NCBI GenBank assembly: GCA_017935565.1
Contig: JAGBHK010000008.1
Coordinates: forward strand, 62,001-126,000
DNA: 64,000 bases
From: Lachnospiraceae bacterium
GTDB lineage: Bacteria; Bacillota; Clostridia; Lachnospirales; Lachnospiraceae
Direction: 5' to 3'
The notes under the pieces were generated by a model. The model made no database searches. It saw only the letters and a program-made list of their open reading frames with translations, and had not been told where the DNA came from. The position numbers and the translations under genes were made by a program. Below, one piece after another: positions 8,146 through 17,125 of the stretch (within the stretch, counting starts at the first letter, position 1; each line of letters starts with the position of its first letter).

Positions 8146-10079
8146 TCTAACTCTACCGCCCCTGTATAAAGCTGATAATATCTGCCCTTCTTTAAAAGAA
8201 GTTCATCATGTGTTCCACGCTCTATTATCTCGCCCTGCTCAAGAACCATAATACAATCAACATTTCTTACAGTAGAAAGTCTATGAGCAATAACAAAAGT
8301 TGTTCTATCATTCATAAGTCTATTCATACCATGCTGAATATGTTTTTCAGTTCTTGTATCAACGGAACTTGTTGCTTCATCTAATATAAGCATTGGCGCT
8401 TTTGATATAGCCGCTCTTGCAATGTTAAGGAGCTGACGCTGTCCCTGACTTAAATTAGCACCATCACCTTCTATAATAGTGTCATAGCCATTTGCAAGTC
8501 TTTTAATAAATGAATGTGCACTGGCAGTCTTAGCTGCTGCCTCAACTTCTTCATCAGTTGCGTCTAAACGACCATATCTGATATTCTCGCGTACTGTTCC
8601 AGTAAACAAATGTGTATCCTGAAGAACCATTGCGATATGTCCTCTTAAACTATCCTTATCAATATCCTTAACATCAATTCCATCAATAGTTATTTGTCCC
8701 TCGTCTATATCATAAAAACGATTAATAAGATTAGTAATTGTAGTTTTACCCGCACCAGTCGAACCAACAAACGCCACCTGCTGCCCTGGTCTTGCAAACA
8801 CATCGATATTCTTTAATACCTTCTTATCAGGCACATAACCAAATGTTACATTTTTAAGTTCAACATCGCCATGGATTAGCACATTATTCTCGTCTGCCTT
8901 TTCATTTTCAGATAATTTATCATATTCTTCCTTAGTATAAAGTTTCTTTAACTGCTTATGCTTATCTTCCATTGGCTCATCCATAACTGCAAAAACTCTT
9001 TCAGCACCTGCAAGAGCTGAGAAAATCGTATTTACCTGCATTGAAATTTCATTAACCGGTCTTGCAAACTGCTTCGAATACTGTGTAAATACGGTCAATC
9101 CTCCAATGTCAAATCCTCTTGTAAGACATAATATACCACCTACAACGCCTGTTATAGTGTAACTTATCTGGCTTAAACCATTCATAACAGGTCCCATAAT
9201 ACCACCGAAGAACTGGGCATTAACCTGATTTGCCCTAAGTTCATCACTTAATATTTCAAAATCTCTTACCGCTTCATCCTCGTGACAGAATACCTTTACA
9301 ACTTTCTGTCCTGTAACCATTTCTTCAATATAGCCATTTACTGCTCCAAGGGCTCTTTGCTGTCCACCGTAGTATTTTCTACTCTTTGAACCAACTGCGC
9401 CGCCAGCCAATGTCATAAATGGAATTGTGATTATTACAACTATTGCAAGAATCCAGTTAGTTGTAAACATAAGTATAAGTGTTCCTATTATAGTGATAAC
9501 ACCTGTAAATAAGTGTACTAATGTATTATTGAGCATTTCACCAACAGAATCCAAGTCGTTAGTAAAACGGCTCATAAGCTCACCATGAGTGTGAGTGTCA
9601 TGATATTTCACAGGAAGTCTCTGCAATTTATCGAATAAGTCATTTCTAATTCTCTGAATTGCATTTTGCGAAATCTTTATCATCACCTTCTGTTGAATAT
9701 AACTTGTCACAACGCCTGCCATATATATTGCACCCATTACAATAAGCCCTAATATAAGCATTTCAACCTTTTCGCTCTTTGTAGTATTTTTATCTACAAG
9801 ATTATTAATAACAGGTCTTAAAACATAACTTCCACCAAGAGAAGATACCGTTGAAATAATTGCACACAACAATACAAAAAGTAGTTTCATTTTATCTTGC
9901 GAAATATAACTAAAAACCCTTTTTATTGACTGCGAAGTGTTTTTTCCTTTTTCAAGTTTCATAGGACCACGATTCTTACCGCCACGACCACCTGGTCCAG
10001 GTCCCATCATTCCACCTGGCATTTTAGTATTACCATTTTCAGAATATTTCTTTAACAACAATTCTTTTCTTGATTCCAT
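8142..10079 (-). CDS. ABC exporter half-transporter, catalytically complete partner
   Basis: A 645-residue half-transporter: a Gly/Pro/Met-rich N-terminus (about 19-45), six membrane helices (about 65-365) and an ATPase domain (about 405-640). The ATPase has Walker A GSTGAGKTT, signature LSQGQ and Walker B LILDEATSSVD with the catalytic glutamate present. This pattern fits a heterodimeric type IV exporter of the BmrCD/TM287-288 group with the adjacent gene. The start ATG shares a base with the stop of that gene (TAATG), so synthesis is probably coupled. Substrate is unknown; multidrug or peptide export is typical. The last codons are formed by the truncated hairpin repeat. Confidence 0.92.
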   Translation of the reverse strand: MESRKELLLKKYSENGNTKMPGGMMGPGPGGRGGKNRGPMKLEKGKNTSQSIKRVFSYISQDKMKLLFVLLCAIISTVSSLGGSYVLRPVINNLVDKNTTKSEKVEMLILGLIVMGAIYMAGVVTSYIQQKVMIKISQNAIQRIRNDLFDKLQRLPVKYHDTHTHGELMSRFTNDLDSVGEMLNNTLVHLFTGVITIIGTLILMFTTNWILAIVVIITIPFMTLAGGAVGSKSRKYYGGQQRALGAVNGYIEEMVTGQKVVKVFCHEDEAVRDFEILSDELRANQVNAQFFGGIMGPVMNGLSQISYTITGVVGGILCLTRGFDIGGLTVFTQYSKQFARPVNEISMQVNTIFSALAGAERVFAVMDEPMEDKHKQLKKLYTKEEYDKLSENEKADENNVLIHGDVELKNVTFGYVPDKKVLKNIDVFARPGQQVAFVGSTGAGKTTITNLINRFYDIDEGQITIDGIDVKDIDKDSLRGHIAMVLQDTHLFTGTVRENIRYGRLDATDEEVEAAAKTASAHSFIKRLANGYDTIIEGDGANLSQGQRQLLNIARAAISKAPMLILDEATSSVDTRTEKHIQHGMNRLMNDRTTFVIAHRLSTVRNVDCIMVLEQGEIIERGTHDELLLKKGRYYQLYTGAVELD

Positions 10080-11821
10080 TATGCAGTCACCTCCTCTTTA
10101 TCCATCTGAGAATAATAGATTTCCTGGTATTCCTCACATGACTTCATAAGTTCATCATGATTGCCAATGCTTGCAATCTTACCATCATCAATTACAATAA
10201 TCTTGTCTGCATCAATAACAGAAGAAATTCTCTGAGCAATAATAAGCTTTGTTGTATTCTTCAAATCCGTTCTAAAACTATCTCTTATTTTCTTTTCTGT
10301 TGCAGTGTCAACAGCACTTGTACTATCATCAAGAATTAATATCTTAGGCTGTTTCAATAAGGCTCTTGCAATACAAAGTCTTTGCTTTTGTCCACCAGAA
10401 ACATTTGTACCACCCTGACCTAAAAATGTGTCATAACCTTCTGTAAAACTTGTTACAAAGCCATGTGCCTGTGAGGCTTCTGCAAATTTGAAAACTTCTT
10501 CATCCTCTGCATTTTCATTTCCCCATTTAATATTTTCCATAATTGAACCCGAGAAAAGAACATTGTTCTGCAATACCATACCAACGCCTTCTCGCAAATT
10601 CTCTATAGAATAATCTTTTACATTGATACCATCAATTAAAACTTCGCCTTCGTCAGCATCGTAAAGTCTTGGAATAAGTGAAACCATACTTGTTTTACCA
10701 CAACCTGTCGAACCAATAATACCAACAGTTTCACCTGGGTTAATAATACAATCAATATTTTCCAAAACCCACTCTTCATTTTCCTTATAGTATTTGAAAT
10801 TTACATTTTTAAATTCAATTTTACCATCTGTAACAATAGCATCTTTTCTAGCTGCATTATTATCATTCAAATCCACTTCTGTTTCTAAAACTTCTTTAAT
10901 TCTCTTTGAAGAAGCCATCGCTCTTGAACTATTAAGAAGTATCATACTAATCATCATAAGGGATGAAAGAATCATAACTACATATGTTGTAAACTGGTTA
11001 AGTTCACCAACATCCATACCACCTGCAATAACCTGATTACCGCCAAAGTACACAACTGCAAGTGTTGTAATATTCATTGCGAGAGTCATTATAGGCATCA
11101 TAAATATAACAACATCCATAGCATGTAATGTATGGTCTTTAAGGTCAGCATTTGCAGTTTTAAACTTATTTTCTTCAAAATCTTCTCTTACAAAGGACTT
11201 AACTACTCTTATATTGGTAAGATTTTCCTGTGTAGTTGTATTAAGTGCATCGAGCTTCTTCTGCATTATTCCAAATCTTGGGAAACCAATCTTTATAACA
11301 ATAGCAAGTGTCAATGCAAGAATTGGTATAACAACAAGTATTACTGTTGCAAGTTTAGGATTTGTTGTAAGTGTCATAACAATAGCCGCAATAAACATAC
11401 CCGGAGCACGAAGCGCCATTCTAAGCATCATTGTCACCATATTTTGTAATACAGTTACGTCATTTGTAAGTCTTGTAACCAATGAACCAGTGCTAAAATC
11501 ATCAATGTTTTTAAAAGAAAATTCTTGAATTTTTCTAAACATATTCTTTCTTAAATCATTGGCAAAACCGCTTGATGCCTTTATAGCAAAATACGCACCG
11601 CCTATACCGCCAATAAGCATAAGCAGAGCAGTTAACACCATTAATCCACCTACACCTATTATGTACGAAACACTTGCATCTGTGCTTTCACAGGCATTTA
11701 TAATTCTTTTTAAAAGTTCAGGCATAAATACTTCGCCTATAACCTCTATAATCATAAGTATAGGCCCAAGAATAAATGCACTTAAGTATGGTTTTATATA
11801 CTTTGAATATTTAACCTTCAT
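10079..11821 (-). CDS. ABC exporter half-transporter, partner with degenerate ATP site
   Basis: A 580-residue half-transporter with six membrane helices (about 13-310) and an ATPase domain (about 335-575). Walker A is GSTGCGKTS, the signature VSGGQ is standard, but Walker B reads LILDDSTSAVD with aspartate where the catalytic glutamate belongs. That is the mark of the non-hydrolytic site in heterodimeric exporters such as TM287 or BmrC. Its 5' end overlaps the MarR gene by 11 bases and its 3' end overlaps the partner by one, giving a tight marR-ABC-ABC operon. Confidence 0.92.
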   Translation of the reverse strand: MKVKYSKYIKPYLSAFILGPILMIIEVIGEVFMPELLKRIINACESTDASVSYIIGVGGLMVLTALLMLIGGIGGAYFAIKASSGFANDLRKNMFRKIQEFSFKNIDDFSTGSLVTRLTNDVTVLQNMVTMMLRMALRAPGMFIAAIVMTLTTNPKLATVILVVIPILALTLAIVIKIGFPRFGIMQKKLDALNTTTQENLTNIRVVKSFVREDFEENKFKTANADLKDHTLHAMDVVIFMMPIMTLAMNITTLAVVYFGGNQVIAGGMDVGELNQFTTYVVMILSSLMMISMILLNSSRAMASSKRIKEVLETEVDLNDNNAARKDAIVTDGKIEFKNVNFKYYKENEEWVLENIDCIINPGETVGIIGSTGCGKTSMVSLIPRLYDADEGEVLIDGINVKDYSIENLREGVGMVLQNNVLFSGSIMENIKWGNENAEDEEVFKFAEASQAHGFVTSFTEGYDTFLGQGGTNVSGGQKQRLCIARALLKQPKILILDDSTSAVDTATEKKIRDSFRTDLKNTTKLIIAQRISSVIDADKIIVIDDGKIASIGNHDELMKSCEEYQEIYYSQMDKEEVTA

Positions 11822-12245
11822 TTTTCAAATTCCCTTCTATTCTTTCTAGATATTCTTTAAACTGCTGCTTCTCTTCATTAGAAAAGTTTTTAAACATAGT
11901 ATCTTCAACTGTATCAAACATTCTTTTACTGTCATTTACAATAGCCTTTGCCTTATCAGTCAATACTATTTTATTCAACCTATTATCATTTTCATCAACT
12001 ATTTTTTCAATATATCCACCTTTTTCCAGTTTTTTCAATGAAACTGCAACTGTCGCTGTCGATATTTTCATATGTGCAGCAATCTCTTTTTGAGACACAA
12101 ATTCATTATCACTAATGCACATTAGCATCCTATGTTGCCCCTGAAAAACACCTGTAGAATCAAACATTTTTTCCATAACATGCCTATGTTTATGTGAAAT
12201 ATGGATAATCTTCCATGATAAATGTTCATTTCCTCTTTTGTCCAA
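11811..12245 (-). CDS. MarR-family transcriptional regulator of the ABC exporter
   Basis: A winged-helix MarR protein, with FVSQKEIAAHMKISTATVAVSLKKLEKGGYIEKIVDENDNRLNKI as the helix-turn-helix and wing (motif spans about residues 52-97). The frame opens with GTG at 12254, but the AAGGAAG ribosome site touches that codon. A TTG at 12245 is 8 bases downstream of the site, so I prefer TTG (MDKRGNEHLSW, 144 residues). It is the first gene of the operon and probably represses it, as MarR proteins next to exporters usually do. A palindrome at 12328-12367 is a possible operator. The start choice is moderately sure. Confidence 0.85.
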   Translation of the reverse strand: MDKRGNEHLSWKIIHISHKHRHVMEKMFDSTGVFQGQHRMLMCISDNEFVSQKEIAAHMKISTATVAVSLKKLEKGGYIEKIVDENDNRLNKIVLTDKAKAIVNDSKRMFDTVEDTMFKNFSNEEKQQFKEYLERIEGNLKNEG

Positions 12246-12327
12246 GGATTCCACTTCCTTTCTACTTTTATTATTAAGACAAGTTTTAAAATGCTTAGCA
12301 TTTCTGCTGTCCTAAATTAAATAAATA

Positions 12328-12367
12328 TAGCGAGCAAACGGTTAGCCACTTAATCGTTTGCTTGCTA
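12328..12367. promoter_or_regulatory. 13-bp inverted repeat upstream of the MarR gene
   Basis: The arms 12328-12340 and 12355-12367 (tagcgagcaaacg / cgtttgcttgcta) pair with one G-T exception around a 14-base centre. It lies about 85 bases upstream of the MarR start and about 55 bases after the stop of the gene upstream. It could be an operator for the MarR protein or a weak terminator of the tyrS unit. There is no strong U tract on the minus strand, which slightly favours an operator. Confidence 0.4.
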
Positions 12368-12422
12368 ATGATTTTACTATGTCATATATATTTTTTCAAG
12401 AAAAAATAGTTTACACCAAAAA

Positions 12423-13043
12423 CTATTTCTGCAACATACTTGAAATACTCTTCAAAATGTTATCATTAATCTTTATAAGTACCTTAAGGAAAGTTACTAC
12501 CTGTGCCATAATAACTGCATTTCCATTGCATTTTTGAACAATTGAAATACCAAAGTAAATGAAATTATCCTCAAGCGCCATAAATATGTCCGAATTATCC
12601 TTCTTTGTTTCCATAATTCTGATAACATTTAACTGATTAGAGATACTAAATATTCTTTGGATATCTGCAAAAAGTGTATCCAAATCAATATTTTGACATC
12701 TAGCATCAACATCTGTAAACACTTCATTTACATACTCTTTTATAGTATCTGCCCAAATTTCATTTTCTTCATTCTCAATTATTGAATAAGCAAACTTCAT
12801 AAGGCACAAATTATAGTTTTCACTTAAGTTTTCCAATGGCTTACCTGATTTCTTAACATAATCAAGATTTCTTATTTCATCAAGTTCCATAGTTGTAGCC
12901 ATCATATTTCTCTTAAGTTCAGAAACCTCGATAGGCTTATTCTTATCCACACCGAAAGCCTCACAAATATCAGACCAAGATTTCTGTATTTCATCAAGGG
13001 TCTCTTTAAATTCATTTACATCTTCTGTGAATTTGTTTTCCAT
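12423..13043 (-). CDS. Unknown helical cytoplasmic protein co-transcribed with tyrS
   Basis: This 206-residue protein is acidic and almost wholly alpha-helical by composition. It has no signal peptide or clear membrane segment and no motif I recognise. It starts 13 bases after the tyrS stop, so it is very likely on the same mRNA and under the same Tyr T-box. The spacing, a clear GGAG-like site and normal codon use suggest a real gene. A function in translation would be a guess from position only. Confidence 0.65.
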   Translation of the reverse strand: MENKFTEDVNEFKETLDEIQKSWSDICEAFGVDKNKPIEVSELKRNMMATTMELDEIRNLDYVKKSGKPLENLSENYNLCLMKFAYSIIENEENEIWADTIKEYVNEVFTDVDARCQNIDLDTLFADIQRIFSISNQLNVIRIMETKKDNSDIFMALEDNFIYFGISIVQKCNGNAVIMAQVVTFLKVLIKINDNILKSISSMLQK

Positions 13044-13056
13044 AATTTAAGCACTC

Positions 13057-14274
13057 CTATAATGTTACTTTCTTGAACATTTTCTTACCCTTCTTGATAA
13101 CAACGCCTGCTTCTAACTGTTCTTTTGTAATTGTAGCCTTAATATCTGCAACCTTTTCGCCATCAAGTGTAACACCACCCTGCTCTACAGCACGTCTAGC
13201 TTCATTTCTTGATGTAACGATTTCTGCTGCAACCATAGCTGTTAAGATATCAACAACACCATCTACAAGTTTGTCTTCGCCAATATTTGCTGTTGGCATA
13301 TTTTCAGCATTACCAGCTGAGAATAAAGCTCTTGAGCTTTCCTGTGCTGCTTTTGCATCTTCTTCGCCATGAACAAGTTTTGTAAGCTCGTATGCAAGAA
13401 TTTCCTTAGCCTTATTAAGCTCGCTTCCTTCCCACTTATCCATAGCATCAATCTCTTCAAGTGGTAAAAATGTAAGCATTCTAATACACTTAAGAACGTC
13501 AGCATCTGCAACATTTCTCCAGTACTGGTAGAACTCGTATGGAGTTGTCTTATTTCTATCAAGCCATACAGCACCTGACTGTGTCTTACCCATCTTCTTA
13601 CCTTCTGAATTAAGAAGAAGTGTAATTGTCATAGCGTGTGCGTCCTTGCCAAGTTTTCTTCTGATAAGTTCTGTACCACCAAGCATATTACTCCACTGGT
13701 CATCACCACCAAACTGCATATTACATCCGTAATCCTGGAATAACTTGTAGAAGTCAAAACTCTGCATAATCATATAGTTAAATTCAAGGAAGCTTAATCC
13801 CTTTTCCATTCTCTGCTTGTAGCACTCTGCTGTAAGCATACGGTTAACTGAGAAATGTGGTCCAACATCTCTTAACATTTCAACATAGTTAAGTCCCAAT
13901 AACCAATCTGCATTGTTAACAAGCATTGCTTTTCCATCTGAGAAATCAATAAATCTGCTCATCTGTTCTTTAAAACAAGCAACATTGTGAGCGATTGTTT
14001 CTTCTGTCATCATCTGACGCATATCAGTTCTTCCTGATGGGTCACCAATCATAGCTGTACCACCACCGATAAGTGCGATAGGCTTGTTACCAGCCATCTG
14101 AAGTCTCTTCATAAGACATAATGCCATAAAGTGACCTACATGTAAACTGTCTGCCGTAGGGTCAAAACCAATGTAGAAAGTAGCCTTTCCATTGTTAACC
14201 ATCTCTCTAATCTCTTCTTCATTTGTTACCTGTGCAATAAGTCCTCTTGCAACTAATTCTTCGTAAATCTGCAT
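13057..14274 (-). CDS. tyrS: Tyrosyl-tRNA synthetase
   Basis: A class I synthetase that charges tRNA-Tyr, 405 residues, the usual TyrS length. The HIGH-type motif HVGH is at 45-48, the KMSKS-like motif is KMGKT near 226-230, and a C-terminal S4 RNA-binding domain includes [22 protein letters not shown] (quoted in part). Tyrosine-binding segments such as MQSFDFYKL and FGGDDQWSN are present. Expression is controlled by an upstream T-box with a UAC specifier and a strong promoter. The following gene is 13 bases downstream. Confidence 0.97.
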   Translation of the reverse strand: MQIYEELVARGLIAQVTNEEEIREMVNNGKATFYIGFDPTADSLHVGHFMALCLMKRLQMAGNKPIALIGGGTAMIGDPSGRTDMRQMMTEETIAHNVACFKEQMSRFIDFSDGKAMLVNNADWLLGLNYVEMLRDVGPHFSVNRMLTAECYKQRMEKGLSFLEFNYMIMQSFDFYKLFQDYGCNMQFGGDDQWSNMLGGTELIRRKLGKDAHAMTITLLLNSEGKKMGKTQSGAVWLDRNKTTPYEFYQYWRNVADADVLKCIRMLTFLPLEEIDAMDKWEGSELNKAKEILAYELTKLVHGEEDAKAAQESSRALFSAGNAENMPTANIGEDKLVDGVVDILTAMVAAEIVTSRNEARRAVEQGGVTLDGEKVADIKATITKEQLEAGVVIKKGKKMFKKVTL

Positions 14275-14594
14275 TTTTTATAATTTCCTTTCTTTTATTT
14301 TCAGGTTTTTATACAACGAAGGCACCTGCCGCCTTTAATAAAAAGGACGACAAGTGCCGTGATACCACCTTTTTTCGTCACAGCCTCACGACTGCAACCT
14401 CAACGAGTACTTTATTATACTCTGACATTGTAACGGTTGTCTGCCGCCGTAGTCTACAAAGTTAAAACTCTTCGGTACGGAGCTCCCAGATGTATTCGTT
14501 AGTCACTTCCCTTGCGCCTCTCATCAGCCGGCAACTTTCTGTAAGTTTCATAATTAACTACTTGTTCTGTTCATAGCCTTTAATTATTAAGTTG
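14275..14594 (-). promoter_or_regulatory. Tyrosine T-box riboswitch
   Basis: The minus-strand leader has the T-box antiterminator motif GGTGGTATCACGG (14357-14369). In the 3' side of Stem I the string GAATACATCTGGGAGC matches the usual specifier-loop layout, with codon TAC (Tyr) at 14492-14494. The terminator helix pairs GGCACTTGTCGTCCTTT with AAAGGCGGCAGGTGCC around TTATT. The bases after it (TTCGTTGT) are only a weak U tract. Uncharged tRNA-Tyr should stabilise the antiterminator and switch tyrS on. This leader accounts for the whole gap between tyrS and the next gene. Confidence 0.93.
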
Positions 14595-14600
14595 TAGATA

Positions 14601-14629
14601 ATTTTAAAAGGGAAATGTAAATATGTCAA
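14601..14629 (-). promoter_or_regulatory. Promoter of the T-box/tyrS unit
   Basis: TTGACA (14624-14629) and TAAAAT (14601-14606) on the minus strand are 17 bases apart. This predicts a start near 14594, which gives a T-box leader of normal length. Confidence 0.8.
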
Positions 14630-14702
14630 GAGGGATTTTACATAAATTTACTAACTTCGTTTTCTTAACTTATAATGCTATCCTATATTATTATGCATAA
14701 TA

Positions 14703-15605
14703 TTATATTATTGTCAGGTTCGCATTATCAATATCTTTAAATATTTCAGAAAAAATCTTTATCAAAATGTTCTTCGCTTTGTCTGTGTGTTTACCTGCAT
14801 CATCAAAAAAAAGACGTTCTTTATGATATTTTAATCTAAAACCACGTTCAATGATCAATTTAGTAATATTAATAAACCACTTTTTCTGTTCTTCAGCATC
14901 TTTAGGAAACATGTAATTCTTTTTTCCATTTCTAGATAAAATGATTTCTTTAGATTCATATCTATTATTAACTAAGCAAACCAAATCTTGTAAGCAATTA
15001 TCCTCTATAAAGTTTTCCCATGATTTATTGCTTCCTTTCCATTCTTTTTGAATCCAATATGAAAATATTTTTTTATACCCCTTTCTTCCTAATGTTTTAC
15101 CTTCACCAATCATCTTATCAATTTCATCATATAAACTCTCATTAATTTCTTCAGATAAAAATATATCTTTAATAACATCTAATTTATATGTAAAATTATC
15201 TATTGGACACCTTCCAAACCCCGGATTTCCACCTTCAGCAACTGGCAGCATATTTCCTATAGTATAATACACTTTTACATATGCTAAAACATACTTTTCT
15301 AATTCTTCATTATCTTTAACAATAGATAATGGAACATTTTTAGATGTTAAAATATCTGCCGCCACATCAATATACGTATTCGGACAATTGTCATCATTTT
15401 TAGAAAGATAACATCCCTTCGTACTCATTTGACACCTTCTTGTATTCTCATTGCCACAAACTTTCCATTTGTCATTCTCATAAACTGGATATTGATTTTT
15501 ATACTTCCCCACAGCATACTCTGTCACTTCAATCTCAGCTTTCGAATCGTTTGAAGAAATATCATATAAAAATTCATTTTCTTCAAAGTATTTTTTAAAT
15601 TCCAT
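14703..15605 (-). CDS. Unknown 300-residue protein with cysteine-rich N-terminal part
   Basis: There is no signal peptide or membrane helix. The N-terminal third has five cysteines in a CGNENTRRCQMSTKGCYLS-like arrangement, and the centre has YVKVYYTIGNMLPVAEGGN followed by GFGRCPIDNF. I have seen this kind of layout in hypothetical proteins of gut Firmicutes but cannot name a family. It is lysine- and asparagine-rich with AT-rich codons. It ends about 75 bases upstream of the tyrS promoter. It may be an accessory gene, since a probable mobile element sits directly upstream of it. Confidence 0.55.
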   Translation of the reverse strand: MEFKKYFEENEFLYDISSNDSKAEIEVTEYAVGKYKNQYPVYENDKWKVCGNENTRRCQMSTKGCYLSKNDDNCPNTYIDVAADILTSKNVPLSIVKDNEELEKYVLAYVKVYYTIGNMLPVAEGGNPGFGRCPIDNFTYKLDVIKDIFLSEEINESLYDEIDKMIGEGKTLGRKGYKKIFSYWIQKEWKGSNKSWENFIEDNCLQDLVCLVNNRYESKEIILSRNGKKNYMFPKDAEEQKKWFINITKLIIERGFRLKYHKERLFFDDAGKHTDKAKNILIKIFSEIFKDIDNANLTII

Positions 15606-15684
15606 ATAATCACCATCCTAAAAAAAAATCAATTATTATTATATTTTATCATATTTACCACATTTTCACATTATCATTTATAAC

Positions 15685-15978
15685 AATTTCGCCCATAACA
15701 CAGCCATGAGGTTTCCCTACGGTTATTTAGGCGCTACCAAACCTTCTTCATGGATTTCAGCATTTATTAATGCCTACCTGAAATTACCAATTTAAATTTC
15801 AATAGTCAAGTATTCACTATTCACCATTCATGGTTTAAAGTTAAAAGTTAAAATATCTCGTTCAGTTTTGGAATAATTTTCTCCAATATAAACTTTATTA
15901 GTATTTTATACTTTAATTGTGGCGTTACCCCCGCCACGAGGGGCCTAACTTTAAGGTTTTCGTGTTATGGGCGAAATT
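15685..15978. mobile_element. MITE-like element with 17-bp terminal inverted repeats
   Basis: The ends 15685-15701 and 15962-15978 are perfect 17-base inverted repeats (aatttcgcccataacac). The 294 bases between the outer ends have no credible gene. Inside are further foldback segments: ccatgaggttt pairs with aaaccttcttcatgg with a small bulge, and gtggcg pairs with cgccac near 15920. Just outside, ataacaattt (15680-15689) and aaattgttat (15982-15991) are also inverted. I could not see a clean target-site duplication. It fills most of the gap 15606-15979. The size and structure fit a non-autonomous transposon, but a regulatory foldback is possible. Confidence 0.6.
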
Positions 15979-15979
15979 A

Positions 15980-16639
15980 TTAAATTGTTATGAATGTTGT
16001 TGCATTGGATACCTTTATCTGCGTTTCGAGTTCAGATAAAAGCTTGTCCTTCTTCTCTTGAAGCGAAGCCATTTTGACTACTATGTCAAGAGGGTCTGCA
16101 AGTTCCATTGTATTTTCCTTGATGTAGGTCTCTACAACCTCTAAAGGCTTGTCGTCCTTTACTTTTACATCACGACCGAGAATGCTAAGTCGCATATCTT
16201 CGGCAGTTTGAGCCAATGCCTGATTTTTTCGCTCAATAGCATTGATACAAGCGTCGTAATTTGACTTCATGCGATAGAAAAGGTTTGTTTCAAAATCGGC
16301 TTTTCCGTCAAACTTTGCGTCACCTCTCATTCGATTTCGAAGAGAAATCGCACCAGCCACAGAAAATTTTCCATAGCTTGTCTCTATGAATGTTGTGGCA
16401 TTTGATTGAACAATTGCCACTTCAAGCATATTGTATCTTGTAATTAAGTCACATATCTGCTGATATGCACTCTCTACTTCCTTTTTATATTCTTCTCTAG
16501 TAAGTCTGCGCTCGTATACAGTATCTTCGTTATGTTTAACGATATCTGTAAATGTTGCAGCATTTATTTTGTCATTGATTTTTTTCACCAACAAGTCACG
16601 TTCATCAAGCGCCTGTGTTACTAACATTTTTGTTTCCAT
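15980..16639 (-). CDS. Coiled-coil protein resembling the DIP1984/septicolysin-like group
   Basis: This 219-residue protein has N-terminal helices (ALDERDLLVKKINDKINA), a long central coiled-coil-like region, and the phrase SNATTFI twice: near residue 79 with ETSYGKFSVAGAISLRNR after it, and at the extreme C-terminus. The order ALxER...NATT...GKxS...A.S.R resembles small proteins annotated DIP1984 family, but this one is longer and I hold the match loosely. No signal peptide. The stop codon lies one base pair step inside the neighbouring inverted-repeat element, so the element may have inserted at or reshaped the 3' end. Confidence 0.55.
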   Translation of the reverse strand: METKMLVTQALDERDLLVKKINDKINAATFTDIVKHNEDTVYERRLTREEYKKEVESAYQQICDLITRYNMLEVAIVQSNATTFIETSYGKFSVAGAISLRNRMRGDAKFDGKADFETNLFYRMKSNYDACINAIERKNQALAQTAEDMRLSILGRDVKVKDDKPLEVVETYIKENTMELADPLDIVVKMASLQEKKDKLLSELETQIKVSNATTFITI

Positions 16640-16712
16640 ATTCGTCCTCCATCAATTTTTCTCTCGTTCATCCCTGCTACATTTGGTATTATAACGAATA
16701 TGCAAGACCTTG

Positions 16713-16997
16713 TCATTGAACTAGTAGTTTAAAATATCTCCATAAACAACAAGAAGAAGCTTTCGCTTCTTCTTGTTCACACAATATTTGTTCCATCGGT
16801 GTGTCGAACAATCTGCTCAATGCATACAGATTATCAACTGTCGGAAGTGATTCTCCACGCTGCCATTTGTACACGGCCTGTGGGTTTTCAAATCCCATAT
16901 ACTCACATATTTCACTAACTGAAATATGCTTTTTCACACGAATCTCTTTTATTCTGTTACCTGTTGCTTTAATGTCTAATACAGGAAATGTTACCAT
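16713..16997 (-). CDS. XRE-family helix-turn-helix regulator
   Basis: A 94-residue protein whose residues 10-66 form an HTH_3/Cro-type domain: IKEIRVKKHISVSEICEYMG then AVYKWQRGESLPTVDNLYALSRLF. The ATG follows a GGAGG site with good spacing. The tail (EEAKASSCCLWRYF) is encoded by a perfect 13-bp palindrome. The target is unknown; it stands between the unknown coiled-coil protein and the signalling cassette, and could act on its own promoter. Confidence 0.85.
   Translation of the reverse strand: MVTFPVLDIKATGNRIKEIRVKKHISVSEICEYMGFENPQAVYKWQRGESLPTVDNLYALSRLFDTPMEQILCEQEEAKASSCCLWRYFKLLVQ
16748..16777. repeat. Perfect 13-bp hairpin inside the 3' end of the XRE gene
   Basis: The arms 16748-16760 (aacaagaagaagc) and 16765-16777 are perfect complements around tttc. 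It lies 35 bases before the stop codon of the XRE gene, so it is transcribed as part of the coding RNA. It may act as an intrinsic pause or weak terminator within the gene or as an mRNA 3' stabiliser. There is no U tract on the minus strand. Confidence 0.6.
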
Positions 16998-17125
16998 AGG
17001 AATACCTCCGTTTATACAAGTGCAAGTTTACAGTGAAGTTTTTTTATTATAAGCAAATGTTCCTTCTTTGTCAACACTATTTCTTCTTTTCTTAACTGTA
17101 ATTTTTTATATAGATCCAATAAGTT

